Positions 50,808 through 63,500 are shown, counted from the stretch's first letter. The stretch: 64,000 bases of DNA from Gelatoporia subvermispora B (GCA_000320605.2 KB445810.1:377722-441721); one strand, 5' to 3'. Numbers and translations are program-made. The notes: generated from the sequence alone by a model not told the origin.

Positions 50808-51050
50808 CCAAAGCCCGTATACCCGCGCTGTGCTTCTCGGCTATATACCCATCATGACCCGGATGACGATCACGCCTTGCTCATGCTGTACTGTACATGG
50901 AATCCTGCAATGAAATGTATCGCATTGGTCCGCCCACAAACCTCTGTTTGGAATCCGTCACCACCAATTGGCTCCGAAGACATTCAAATATAGGTAATGA
51001 TACATTTGGCACACTTCTCCGAGTACAGCTTCTGTCCATCGGCAGAGTCC

Positions 51051-52462
51051 TTACACCCATTTGCCTTCCAACGGATCGCTAGGAATCTTCTTCGCATCAA
51101 TAGCGAGCTCCTTAAGGACATTCTCGATATCAATTTTTGAGTCTTTTTCTTCAACTTCGTGTAAAGCTGTGATAGCATCAGTCAGTATCGACCGTCTGTC
51201 CTCGACCTAAGCAATCTCTCACCTTCGCCTCTCCCTTCGCCCAGGCTTTGCTCCAATCCCGCGTCACCGCTTCTCGCTGCGATGAATAGTAGCTCCGCGC
51301 CCTCGTAATCTAGCAACTCTGGTTGTTCCACGCTGGCAAATCTCAGTCCGAATTCCTCCCGGCCCCTTTCACCGCCTTTTCCGAACACCTCTCGCAGGAT
51401 CGCTTCTGAGTAGTCTGCGCGGCGCTCCTTGGGGAGGCCGACACGCTGCGGACCCGTCGGCGGCGCAAGCGGGTTCTTGACTTGAATCACGAACGACGAT
51501 GCTTCGTGGATTCCAAGCTCGGCTTGCACCTCACCGACATGTTCGGGGTCCGGATGCGATAGGTGGTATCCCAGGTGAGTCTCGCGCTGAGAGGGAATGC
51601 GCGCCTCCTTGTTCACGAGCGCGTATGCGCCCCGGGCGGCGAGGCGCGCGGGACCTTGAGTGCGATGGCCTCTGGTCTTTGTTTCATACTCTTTGGGGCC
51701 GAGGCCATCCTGCAGCTTGATGAGATCCTCGCCGACTGTGGTGATCGCCCCCCAGAAGACGCTTCCCCGACCTCTTCCCTGGTCTGGGTCAGGCAGGCTT
51801 TTCTTCCCGAGGACAATTAGGCGGAAGCGCTTCTGCTTTTCGTTGGTCGTCTCGGCGGCGGGGACTGCGTCTGCGCCAGCTGAGATAAGATTCATCTCCT
51901 GGTCTTCGTCTCCGTCGCCGGAGCCCTTGGCAGCCGTCTCGGATCCGGAACTGAACTCGGGGGGACGGGGTACGAGCACCATGTAGAAGCGCTGTACGTC
52001 GTCGAGCGATTCGGCTTCTTCGAGCTGCACCTTAGGCCGGTAGAAGAAATAGATGTGTCCTCTCTCGATCGTGCCTACACACCTGAATAAGCCCTATTTT
52101 CGATGTCACTGCGGAAACTGTCACTTACCTGCCTGGTAGGTATGCTGCACAGGATGGTCTTTCTTAGTTTCGGCCTCGTCTTTCGCTTCCGGCTCTGCCT
52201 TGGCTTCTGATTCGGTCTTCTCCTCGGATTCGTCCTCTACTTTCGCTTTCTTTGCTGGGTGTTTCTCCCCCGATTTGTCGTCTCCCTTAGTTCCATTTTC
52301 TTCTGCATTCTCAACTTCGCGCTTCTCCCCAACGGCTGCCTCTTCGGCCTTCTTAGACTTCTTCGTAGAGGCCTTTCGCGATCTGGCTGGGGCAGGTTTG
52401 CGATGTTCTTCGGCAGGCTCCCCGTTCTTTGCGCGCGCAGACTGCCTACGTGTAGTCGGCAT
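51051..52462 (-). CDS. Conserved fungal protein, function unknown (433 aa)
   Basis: Exons: 52462-52129, 52074-51223, 51166-51051. The first about 110 residues begin MPTTRRQSARAKNG and are Lys/Glu/Ala-rich with several basic clusters, so nuclear location is likely. After intron 1 a folded-looking domain begins with GTIERGHIYFFYRPKVQLEE and continues with DVQRFYMVLVPRP, KRFRLIVLGKKSLP, the AARGAYALV stretch, HLGYHLSHP and SFVIQVKNPLAPP, then a Gly/Arg/Glu-rich loop. The last exon adds a conserved-looking acidic helix and the terminal LEGKWV. I recall the YFFYRPKV block from uncharacterised fungal proteins, but I cannot assign an activity. The splice model is solid: both introns restore the frame exactly. 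Confidence 0.75.
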
Positions 52463-52798
52463 AATGGTAAGAGGATCACTCGTGGTGCGACTTGAATTTG
52501 TAGGAGCGTCGCGCTATAAACAGTACGGTCCAGTACACATGACGTCATGGTCGGTCGCGTCGGCGACTCGATGGCGGCGCAACGGCGGCGCGCTCGCGTC
52601 TGTGGCTGAGGCGCTCGACCAACGGCGCTCATACTATACTATATACTAATGTCATTTACTTCCCTCTCTCACCAGTAGCTAGGCATGCATGCGGAGTGCA
52701 GCATCGTATTATCGTGTTCGAAGGCTGTTGATAATTTTCGAAGCTAACAAGTACAATACTACTGATGCTATGCCATTCCATGCATCACTCGGACTTGA
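52463..52798. other. Intergenic
   Basis: 336 bp upstream of the uncharacterised gene. No coding region is supported; it presumably contains that gene's promoter. Confidence 0.45.
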
Positions 52799-53137
52799 TC
52801 AGGAGACAGTAATCTTCAAGCGGTGCGGCCTTTGGAGATGTCCTCGAGAACATGATCTTGAGGACGCCCTCCTCCATCGATGCTTGAAAAACAGGAGGGA
52901 CAGTGTACGATATCAGTACTCGCAGCGACGTACACCGACGAAAGACATACTTTTATGCCGACCGGCGCTCACGCACGACTTAGTCCGAATCTTCGCGATA
53001 AACCTTCTGCTTAATTTCCTCGGGCGCGGTAAGCCGGTTGCTACGTATGTCGATGCTGACATCTTCCTTCCTGAGGCCGGACAATTCGAACGTACTGGCC
53101 TCGACGGCGTTGTTCTTCGGTATTTCGTGGAAGTCCA
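52799..53137 (-). pseudogene. Decayed small heat-shock protein (Hsp20/alpha-crystallin) relic
   Basis: One minus-strand frame reads through most of an alpha-crystallin domain: RMDFHEIPKNN, then TFELSGLRKEDVSIDI and NRLT, later RERR, and ASMEEGVLKIMF followed by SPKAAP. These match the order of blocks in fungal Hsp20 proteins. The frame is broken by two in-frame stops, one just after EDSD and one after RERRSA. It also carries a one-base shift in the last few codons before the expected Ile-Thr-Val-Ser end. No matching N-terminal region with a start codon is visible upstream. I therefore call it a pseudogene fragment; I see no transposon next to it. Confidence 0.7.
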
Positions 53138-53932
53138 TCCTAAGGCCGAACTCAGTATTCCCCAAGACGAAGCAGATTGTGTAGCTAAGTATGACCGTTC
53201 TGAGGTGGGTGCTAGTGCCCATTTGCAGGGCACACAGGGCTGGGGCCCGTCCTTCATACTCTCTGTCATCTGAGGCTACTCATCGAAGACTTCGTCCGTA
53301 ACTTACGTTGCCTTGCATCAAGACCTGATAACGACAAAAGAACCCGGCCGAACGTACACGAACCCTAGAGTTTTGCATACAGACGACATGTGCCCTTCGA
53401 GTCCTGAATCAAGTGCTGGCCAGACCGCGTCTCGCCCGCACAGACTATGGCTAAGATCCTGCCCGGAAATTTGGGTGTCGGATCCTGGTTGGTCCGTGAA
53501 AAGGTTCAGTCTGGTCGCAGCTTGCTGGTCGATCTGCCTTTCGACGCAGCGCTCTCGGGAACAGAAGGGGGAGTCTGAACACACCTCGAATCAAGCTTCA
53601 CTTTCCACCATTGGACACAATTGATCCCGCTATAATAGCGCAACATCATGGTGCCTGAGCTAGCATGCCGGTTCAAATCTCAGGCAGAAATCGAGCGGCA
53701 TGTGACATAGGGGCAAAAATTCTGCAGTTGTTCGATGACAGCATACACAGTCCTGTGTCAGATAGCACAGCGACATCTAGAGAGCAATAGACTACACATA
53801 GGGATACGCATATGATACGAGCGAGTCCGAGGGCTGTTCATAAATACCAGAGCAGCGTACCCGATACGAGGATTAGGGCTTAAATTGCAGATCCCGAGGC
53901 CAGCCAGTCACCAGACCGTTAAACTTAAAGCT
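53138..53932. other. Intergenic between Hsp20 relic and PacC
   Basis: Nothing convincing is seen in this 795 bp. It should contain the 3' end of the PacC transcript. Confidence 0.45.
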
Positions 53933-56778
53933 TTAGACAGCAATCATCTCAACATCCCGCTCCTCCCGCTCCATCTTTGCTCCCTTCCTCGCAGCCGGGG
54001 GCGTGCCATACCGCCTACGGTACTCCGAGTTGATTGTAACAAGCAGACCCCTGAGCAGTTCCGCATGCGCACGACGTTGTGCGGGCGAGATCGAGCGTGC
54101 GCCGCGGCTGTCGAGCGCGATGCGCCCGACGGCACGCGCGAGCTCCTCCGTGTAGAGCGCAGGCGACGGCGTGCGGCTGTCCGGGGCGGTAGACACCGAG
54201 TCGGCGCGTGCGAGCGGCGAGGTATGTGCGCAGGAATACGCCGCAGGTGCGTGGCCGGCGAGCGCGCGAATGCTCGGCAGCTTCGGCGGCCGATCCCCGC
54301 TGATGCTGGGACTGTGGGTTGGGTCGGCTGGGCGGGCGGCAGGTGCGGGCGCGGGCGAGGACGTAGACGCGCGGGAGGGCACCGACTCCTTGGGCGAGCC
54401 GGGCGGGCTTGGGGAACGATAGCGCGCGCTGAGGGGCGGGAGCTTGAGCTCCGCGTCTCCGGAGGTGAGGAGCGGGTAAAGGCGCCCTTTGTCTGCGGAC
54501 GTCGACGCGCTCGCTGCGGGGCGGGTCAAGAGTGCGGTGGCAGAGGGAGTGGGAAGCGAGGATAAAACTTCGGCCGTGATCCTTGCGGGAAGCCCGCGGT
54601 GACGGGGCACTCCGCTGGGTCCTAACTTTGGCTCTACGGGACCTGGCCTGCTTGCTACAACGTCGGCGCTGCCTGGGGCTGTCTTCAGCGGGAGCATCGT
54701 GCGCATATTCTTGCCCGTGTAGTCCATCGGCGATAGCTGTACTGCAGGTGGCGCGCGGCTTTGCCGGAGGTAATCGAAGGATACAGCGCCATCGGGCATA
54801 ACGTGCGAATGTGCGTGAGGGGGCGTCGTGACATGTGGTGGCGTTGACATGCCCGAGTGGGACGAGTGCGGCGAGGCACCGGAATATTGCTGCTGCTCGA
54901 GCGGTGGAGTGAGGTAGTGCGGGTTTGCGTTGACATGGTGCGAGTATGTCGGGAGCGATGGGTAGAGCGCGCCGGACGCATAACGCTCCGTCGCATCTGG
55001 CATGTTGTAACGCTGTGCCCGGGCGCGCATGCCGGAGCTTGACGAATACGAGGGCGCGTTGGGAGCAAGGTCCGGCAAGGATGGATATAATCCGTACTGT
55101 ACCGACTGAACAGATTGGTGCGTTGCGCGGCTCGGGTACGGCGGTGGAATGTGGTGCAGGTCAAAGTTTGAGTATCCGGCATCGCCATGATATCCCGCAC
55201 CCGAACCCGGCATCGACGGCGGCACGCTCGGGATACCAGGCATACCGGCAAGACCCAACTGACTCAGGCTCTCGGGGTCGAAATACGACTGGAGGGGCGC
55301 CCCATTCTCCGGAGGGGTAGCGAGATGTGGCGGAGGTCGCATATGCTGCGGGGGCGGGGGCAGGGGCTGCGGCTGCGGAGCGGGAGGTGGATTGCGCATG
55401 GCCCCACCACCATTAGCGACGTCGCGACCCAGAGTAATCAGAAAATCGTTGACAGCCGCGAGTTCTTCCGGGCTGCGGATATCGAACGAGACAGATCTTG
55501 GGTTGAAGTTGGATGTGTCCAAGGGGTCTGGTCCCATCTGTGGTCTTCCAGTGGCCGAACTCAAAGATTGCTGATGCTGGTAAGCAAGTGTATTCAGACG
55601 AGCAGCCATGTCTGGCACAGTTGAAGGAAAGTGAGCATACAGTCGCATACATGTACGCTGCCAGGGACGTACGAGGATCGTAGGAAGGGTTCACACGCCG
55701 TTTCTTCATATCGGAGAAGAATTCGTCAACGCTGTAATCAGGGTAGCTGCGCTTTGCACCGCTGATTTGCGTGGTTCGGACAGAGGGGCCCTCCGAAGGG
55801 TACGTCTCCCATGTGGAAAGCTCGTTGTGCATGGGGTACATGCTCCTGGGAGGAGCAGACTCGGTAGAGGGGTAGGTCATGCGGGGCTGGTCTAGATCGG
55901 GAGAAGGAGTGGGCAGAGTGCCCATACCTGGGCCCGGAAGATCAGTACGGTAATAATAACCAATGGGGGAGGTCGATATACCGGCAGAGCCATCGGAGAG
56001 AGGTATGGAGCTTGATTTGGCGCGAACAAGCGGGATGTCCGATCTGCTGGGGTTGTGTGTCACTGGAGAGCGCTCCTTCTGTGCGAGCTCCTGCGGGTGT
56101 TTGGACATCGAGTCGCCTCGCGCTCGAGAAGTGTATGTGGGATCGGCAACCGTGATGGCTTTGGAGTGCTTGTGTTGGGCGTGGTGCTCTTCTGTGTGGA
56201 TCTTCTCATGCTTCTTGAGGTCCTGCGGCCGTTTGAAGGACTTTTTGCAGACATCGCAGACGTGGGGTTTCAACGGCGTATGTACTGCAGATCGTGAGCA
56301 TTCATGCGGGATGGGGAAGTGGTGTGTGCATACCTCTCAGGTGACTTGTGATGTGGTCGCGCTTTGCACAACTGACGCCACAGTCCTTCCACTTGCAAGT
56401 GAGGCAGAGGTTGCCTGTGCTCTTGCGACCAATATGGTCGTTGCAGAGATGGTTGTAGAGCGTCTCAGGGTCGGAGAGGACCTTGTCGCAGTCGACCCAC
56501 TGGCACGCGTGGGCCGACGTGTCATCTGCGGCGGAAGTAGAGGTGGAGGGGGTCTCCATTCTGTCTGTGAAGTCGGATGCAGAAGGAGGAGGCGATGGCT
56601 GATGGGGTGAAGAGCCTGATGGGTTAGACATGGCGGAGTGATGATATATAGAGGTGGGATCTGAGAAGGCGTCAAAAGGGTAGATGCTGTGGAGGGTAGA
56701 CTCGAGGGTGGTGAGAGGGACAAGGGCTCTGGAGCTGTGCCGCAAGTCAGGCCTTGGGTAGAAGGGAGGACGAGACAT
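53933..56778 (-). CDS. pacC: PacC/Rim101 pH-responsive zinc-finger transcription factor (911 aa)
   Basis: Ambient-pH regulator, activated by the Pal/Rim pathway. Exons: 56778-56334, 56284-55673, 55611-53933. Three C2H2 fingers: Cys92/Cys97/His110/His115; Cys128/Cys133/His146/His150, split by intron 1 just before VHT; Cys158/Cys161/His174/His178. The run [14 protein letters not shown] followed by [18 protein letters not shown] is diagnostic for PacC/Rim101. [25 protein letters not shown] comes next, then a long Pro/Ser/Tyr-rich region and a C-terminal helical part ending [11 protein letters not shown]. The start at 56778 is chosen, but an in-frame ATG at 56826 is possible. I cannot point to the processing cleavage site with confidence. 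Large antisense open frames over exon 3 are shadows of its GC-rich codons. Confidence 0.93.
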
Positions 56779-59572
56779 GGCGAGCAGATTCTTATGCCTG
56801 TCCCTCCTATCGAGATCTCTTGGCACTGCTGCTCAGTGCCAAGACTGACTTGGCGACACTTGGCGGCCAACTCCAGGCTTGGCGCTCCTTATGAGGAAAT
56901 TCGGCCAAGAACCGGCTCGGCTCCGGCTACTCCGGCCACTCTCCGGCCATTGTCCGTGATCGTAGCGCGCTGCTGCGCTGCTCCGTCGGTGACGTCTACC
57001 TATATGGCCGCCTTCGGGCAGCCTATTATCTCAGGCGGGCTGTCAGCGCTGCGCTGCGCTGCTTGCTCTCTTCGCACAGCAAGAACAGCATCCTCATCCA
57101 CCGTCTGGCATGAGAAATGGGGTGCCCATGTCCGTCGTGAGACCTAGGAATGTGCGGACTGCCGTCGTCGAGATATTATTGCTACGCTCCAGATCGGGAC
57201 ACGCCACCGATTCGTCGCACTCAAGGCACGGAGCTCAGGTGGGATGACATACTGTCCTATTCAATCGTGGACCGCTAGCCCCAATAAGCAAGAAGTACGT
57301 TGCATGAAGCCTTGTCTATCATTTGAATTATCTCGCATTGCGCTCACAGGCATGCACTCCGCGCGTCGCCGGCTATCCACCCGCTAGCACCAATCCGACT
57401 GAAATCTAGTGTATGGTGTCGGAGAAACCAGGAAGGCGCGCTCAACGTATTCAACACCAAGCTTCTCTGCTGACATGCTTCTGCGCGCTCTACAATGTGC
57501 GCCACTGACAGGGACCAGCGGGAGAAGCGCCCCCGTATACCAAGCCATCGCCAAGCACGCCGAGACCTGCGGTACCTCTCGCACAGAGTTGATCTCGGAC
57601 TGCGATCTCGTAGCGGAGGCATTCATCTCCAAACGTCTAACTGTGCCACCGTCATAATTCGCGATCGGGTACTAACCAGGTAGCAACTGCCCGCATAGCT
57701 ACCAGTGGAGACGCGAGTCTTCTGAGTTCAGTACTTACTCGAGCGTCCGGTGCGAGAATTCGCATGCCGAGCGTAGGCGGCCAGATGAGAATACTCTTCT
57801 ATGCATCTCATGACACGCCTATGTAATGATGTCGTAGCAAGAAAATGCGCGTCTCTGGCCGAAGGTATTCGGGGAAGCTGACAAGTAACCATGCTGCAAC
57901 TTGGACTCGGGTGGTCCCGCGATGGACCCACCAAAGCGCCGCCCTGGAAGGCCTGTATCGGCAGATGTCGTGGCCAACTTGATATACAGAAGCCCTCTGC
58001 TACTGGTTGACTCGGTGCCGCCCAAGTACTAACGCCCGTACCATCGGCGCGGGCAGGAGTAACTCGGATGTCTGCGGACAAGAGATGCCAAAGTAGGCAA
58101 ATGTCGTAGCTTCCAGTTCACTGGACCGGCGGCGCTGAATGATCCCCCGAGACTCTGGGTGGGAGAGGCGTATCCGGGAGTGCTCGGGCCACGAAACTTT
58201 CGAGAACAAGTGTCTGGTCCGGGGATAAACGTGGGAGCACACCGGTCGAGCCTGCATAACCGGGTGTCGAAGCTGTGCACTTGCGCGTGCACACAAGTTC
58301 ACCACTGCAGGGACCAAGCGACCATCCAGATATCTCTTGCATCAATTGCGCGAGTTCGATGTTCGGGCGTCCTCTAGGCAAAACCATCATGTGAGAAGGC
58401 GCGACGGCAGAGACGTACACTTTGAGAGCGAAAGACGTTGCCGAGAGAACTTAGGGCATACGGAGGGCCGCCGGCTGTCCAAGGATTGTGGAGCGATGTA
58501 CAGTAGCAGAAAGAGCGAGAACAGGATTGGCGGAAGTGGAGAGATTGATTGCGCCGAGGCCAGGGGAATGGCATTTCATTCACAAGCCTGCTGCGTACGA
58601 TGATTTTAGCCAGGTTAACACGTCAGTAGGCAAGATATTCCCAAGCGAGGGGATGAGCGATGGTACTCCGGTTTGTTCTCATACGAGACAGGCATTGTGG
58701 CGTAAAAGGAATATAGCCGGTGAAGTCTTAATGATCAGGGGGTTTAAACGCCGCGCTGACGACCTGGGAATATTCTGGGTGATGAGTCTAAGATTAACAC
58801 TGAGTGAGAGATGCTGACAAACCTATATTCGCTTGGTTGATGTGAGAAGTAGTCGAAATCAGCCGCGGAAGCTCGAGCGAAGTGCCGGGTCGGCTTGATG
58901 TCTGAATTAGGCAGGTGTTTAGGTTCTTCTGTCACGGGCGATGGCAGGATGCGATTTTTGCCGCCCTGTCCAAAATGCACAGTACGGCCAATGTACTATC
59001 TCATAAGTAAGGAACTAGGCCGAGCTTCGTTCACCGCCTCAAGAGATGTTTGTGGACTGATGATAGACTCGGCGGCGTGATTTCGGACATGCTCGTATGT
59101 CTTCCTGATAGTGCAGTCTGCACCGAATCCCGCGATGACTTGCGAAAAGAAGATAGTCCATAATTAACAGAGCACCTTCCGTTTGTAGATGATATCTCTG
59201 GTGCTCAAACACCTCTCTTGCGTGTGGTGCGCTTTCCGCCGTACTGCGGACAAGCCTTATCCTGAATCAATGATACAGTACCTGAGCACGACCAAGATGG
59301 TTCAGGAATGTCATCCGGTGGAATCAAAATCACGTACGATAGTACAAGCCTTGATCGGCGATACAGAACCCTTTCTTGGTCCATGCTCACGCCTGTACAA
59401 AAGAACTTCGGGAAGCAATTCTATTCTGCAATCATCCTGCCCGTTAGACACCTCACCGGCATCGCCGAGCTCCCGACAGTGCTTGCGACCCAGCAAGTAG
59501 TTCGCCGAGCCTGCTCATGCTCAAGGACGAACAAACAGCGGGCACCCGACATTCCGCCAGTATAGTGATTCC
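56779..59572. other. Gene-poor stretch of 2.8 kb
   Basis: This space upstream of PacC and downstream of the aminotransferase holds only short open frames (up to about 115 codons) that do not join and show no domain. The part next to 56,778 presumably carries PacC regulatory sequence. Copies of the PacC core site GCCARG on either strand would suggest autoregulation; TTGGCCGC and CTTGGC words are visible near 56850-56910. Confidence 0.45.
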
Positions 59573-60465
59573 CTAGTGCGCAGCAGAGAAGGCGATGCGC
59601 CCTAGCCGACAGCCTTCCACGCCGTTGAAGGTGAGTACGTATTCCCCGTCGACAAGATCGCTTCTCGTGAGTTCCCCTTCTTCCGCCTCAACGACTCTCG
59701 CCTGCTCTAGGAGCCAGCGACGCATGACACCAGGAAGACACCTCGTTTCTGCGCGAGGCGTTACCCACCGCGGGGGCGACCCGCGCAGGAACGCGATGTT
59801 GCGGATTGAGGTTTCGGTGAGTTCCCCCGTAGTGTTGTATAGGAGCACGTCCGTATTGGACGGCGTGCCGAGTGGTGGCAGTTTCAGACGATCCCGCGCG
59901 GCGTTGTACTGCGGACGGTGCGTCGTTTTCGTGCAGGTAAAGACGTCGCAGGGGGTGGGCTCGTGGTCCAGATGAATAGCTAGCGGAGGGCCATATAGTG
60001 CGAGTCCCGCTGTGTCTACAGGGGACAGAATGTTGTATCCCGGCGTGAAAGTAGAAGCGGCCGTTGGATCCGGCGCAGGGAGGGCCGCAGTCGGGGACGC
60101 CGCCGCTGCGACGTTGCCTGCGCGGTCAACAGTGACCCGGAGCTGCGTAGCGGGTCATGTCACGTCCGGACCACCCGCCATCAGCCAAAGTTGCGCACCT
60201 TCAGTGGTGTGTCCCGCGCGGGAGCCGTTAGTAGAGCCTTTTGGACTGCGTCATCGCAAACTCTCTCCAGGTCCTCGTACGAGAAGCTGAGTGAGTCTGC
60301 CCATCCATGCGCTCTGGCAGCGTCGTATAACCGGTCGTAATGATATCTCAGGAGTAGATATGGCGACTCGACGCCAGCGTTAGCGGCTGTGTTCCATGAT
60401 GAGCGCAGCAGCGCAGGGTCATAACGTGCCGAGGAGAGCAACGCAAAGTCCGGAGACAAGTCCAT
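59573..60465 (-). CDS. Class IV aminotransferase-fold enzyme, ADC-lyase-like (278 aa)
   Basis: PLP-dependent fold-type IV enzyme, most like fungal 4-amino-4-deoxychorismate lyase of p-aminobenzoate/folate synthesis; a branched-chain-type role cannot be excluded. Exons: 60465-60199 and 60142-59573. The N-terminus reads FALLSSARYDP and SPYLLLRYHYDRLYDAARAHGW, the usual start of the fungal group. The C-terminal half carries FTCTKTTHRPQYNAARDRL, with the lysine in TKTTHR as the likely Schiff-base residue. It continues DVLLYNTTGELTETSIRNIAF, in which the Gly-Glu-Leu-Thr-Glu-Thr-Ser phosphate-binding signature is clear, and then TRCLPGVMRRWLLE. The middle segment has no Met and is revealed only by splicing. 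The ATG at 60465 is used; upstream codons in frame are non-ATG. It is head to head with the NBR1-like gene. Confidence 0.85.
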
Positions 60466-60581
60466 GAGCACGTGTGGCGAGCGCTTGAGTGGTATAAGTA
60501 CCGCAGCCACGGACGCGCGTCACCTCGCGGTGCGCTTGCCCTCCTACCGCCACCTCCACAATCTTGACCAAGTCTACAATC
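60466..60581. promoter_or_regulatory. Divergent promoter between ADC-lyase-like and NBR1-like genes
   Basis: Only 116 bp lie between outward-facing start codons, the shortest such interval in the window. Transcription in both directions must start within or beyond this space. Confidence 0.5.
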
Positions 60582-63500
60582 ATGTCGTTCACCGTCAAAG
60601 CAACGTACGGGGGCGAAACACGCAAGCTCGTATTTGACAATCCGTCTTTCCCTTCGTATGAACAATTGTACAATCAGGTGAGTTACGACCCGAGCGATAT
60701 CCTCGCAACGGTCAATCCTGATGGGTTCCTAGCTCTACAAAGTCTTTCCTAGTTCCAATTCGTACTATTTAACTCGACTTCTCTTCTCTCCGACTTCAAG
60801 TTTTGAGCGAATTCTACTCGGCATGGAGGCTCGCTGCGCCGAAGAATACAATATCCACATAGCACCTTATCAGGGGCGCCAATGGCCTGGTGCGCTACTC
60901 AGGGTGACTGTCTGCGACGAGACACCCCACAAAGCCGCGCGCCGTGGTGACGCATCGAACAGAGCCAGCATGGCGTTCAGCGTTGACAGCGAGCTGTCCG
61001 CGGCAACGATGACGACAGGAGGCGCTAGCACCGCAACGGCCGTAGAAGGCAATGCCCCTTCTCGCAACGAGGACGACCTCTCCGAGTTCCTCGACCGTCT
61101 CCTCCACGAGACGCATACGCGTCCGAGCCCAACACCGTCCTCGAACCCCTTCTTGCGTCGCTCGGAGCGCGTGTGCGAGACCCCCAATCCGCCCTCGATG
61201 GCGTCTACCTCGCGGGATACGGCTTCAACGTCGAGGCCCCTTCCTGAGACCCCCGCCACTGACCATCGCTCCTCGACTAGCGCAGCCAGCACTGTGACCG
61301 CGAGGCCCTCTCTGTTCGAGCTGTTGTCAGAAAACCCTAAGCTCGACAGGACGCATCGGCTCTCATCCCCGCTCACCCAAAGACGCCATGAGACCAGGCA
61401 AGAGATGTCTGAGGATCCTGACCATTTCGACCTCACCATGAGCTTAATGGAGGCGCTCCGACGCTGGGACGTTCCCGACAGGCGTTCACGCCGTGTGTCT
61501 GCTCTTCCGTCTCCCCCCCGCGATGGAGACACGGTGTCGCGTCTCCATCGGCTTTCGTTGAACCCACGTGACGTCCGCGATGGCGTGGTTGAGGCCACTG
61601 CGCAGGAGGCACGTCCTCCAGTGCCGCCGGCGGGTTTCCGATACCGCCTACCGTCGTTGCGCCCTTATGCGCCGAGGACACCCGCGTCGAAACAACCCGA
61701 GGCCGAGGCCGCTCTGTTTGAGGTCCCCGTGGATCAGATGCCGCGGAATGAACGCACTCGTACCGTACCGAGACGCAGTGTTACCATCACCAGATCGCAG
61801 CATATGAGTCCGCAGCCCGTGGAGGCGCCTTCCACGGAGGCACCGGTAGACGTACCGCAGGACCCTATTCCTGACCCCTCCGTTCAACCCGAGCCGGAAC
61901 CCGAAGTTGTGCAAGAAGCTCGAGATGAACCCAAGAAGCATTGCTGCTCTGTAGCGCAGGGTAAAGCAGAAGTTCAGGTGCTGATCACCAAGTTCATGGC
62001 CGATTTCGAGGACTCGATGAAGCGCGCCTTTGGAGACGACTGGGCGACCGTCCGTGGTTGCACCCACACTGATGCGTTGAGGGATACAAGCGAGGCCATG
62101 GAGAAGCAGCTCAGAGAGGTGGCGACCACTGCGGCTGCAGAACAAGTCGACGAAGCGGCACGTGGCCCTGCACCCCCGTCGAGAGAATCGAGGTGGGGCC
62201 ACCCGAGGTGCAATGTCGCTCCAATTCCTGGCATTTCGCGTCGCATGCACCATTGTGGGCATTCGAAGCCTGGTGCTCGGTCCCCTCCACGCCACCCCGA
62301 GTCCTACACAGCTTGGCTCAGGGACCGTCTCTCTCGTGATGGTCGGACTGGCGCGCCTTCCCCGCGTGAAGGACCGGTACCGAGCGGTGTGCCAGAGCCA
62401 ATCTCTGCTCCGTTCGTTGTTCCGCCGCCTCCGCCTCCGCCGCTTCCGACATATGCGCCGTCCCTGCCCTTCTGGTCTGCTCCCGAGTCGTGGAGTATGC
62501 TCCCGCATATGCCTCCCCCGCCGCCACCGCCGCCCTCATTCTTGCCCTATCAACCTCCTGAGGTCCGTTCCTCTCAGTGGGCCGGATGGGCTGCAACCCC
62601 GCCGCCGCCGGTCTTGTCCTATCCCTCTGCGCCGCGCAACGCCGGCCCAGTTCCAACTCTAGAACGGGAGCGAAATGCCTCTACTACTGCTCCTCGTTCT
62701 GCGGAACCAGAGTCGTCTCCTCATCATGTTACAGCCGCAATGCACTTCGGCATCACTTGCGACGCCTGTCGCAAACGTGGCTTCACGGGAGTTAGGTTCA
62801 AGTGCCTGGATTGTCAAGGTATGTCTGCTTGACACGTAGGACTAGCGACCTCTTCTCACGAGTCGTTCATACCTAGATTTCGATCTCTGTGGCGACTGCA
62901 TGTCCTCACCCGCCATGAGAGGACATCACTCGTTTAGACACGAGTTCTTCCCAGTCGACAAGCCAAATGATCTCACGGCGTATACACGGGCTCGCTCAAC
63001 TCGTCTTCCGTTCTCGGCACCGTTACACAGCAGCGTCACCTGCGATGCCTGCGGAGAATATGGGATCGTCGGTGTCAGACACAAGTGCCTGGTGTGTGAA
63101 GGTGGGCAACGCTCATTTGATCGCTGTATCGCTTTCGCTCAGATGACTATGTACAGATTTCGATCTCTGCACCAACTGCCTCTCGTCTTCTCTTGCTCGT
63201 GCTAACCACGCGGCGTCTCACCCTTTCTTTCCTGTTGAACACCCGGGAGATCTGAGCTCGTATGTCCAAGCTCGTGATGAGCACTTCCGCTCCGTTGCTC
63301 CTCCGGTCGCACCCGCTCCGGTCTCAACACCCGCAACTCCGGTGCACAGAAATATCATTTGCGACCATTGCGACATGGAAATCGTTGGGGTCCGTCACAA
63401 GTGCCTTGACTGCCCGGACTTTGACCTGTGCAGCCAGTGCATCGCGAGCCCTGATGTTCGCACTGCACACGATGCGAACCACCAGTTCTTTGAGATCGAG

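Noticed and set aside
53660..53700. GGTTCAAATC tRNA-like loop
   Set aside because: Flanking bases do not pair as a T-stem and no other tRNA arms are present.
53885..54565. 226-codon plus-strand open frame
   Set aside because: Antisense shadow of the GC-rich PacC exon 3, Arg/Gly/Ala-rich, with no domain.
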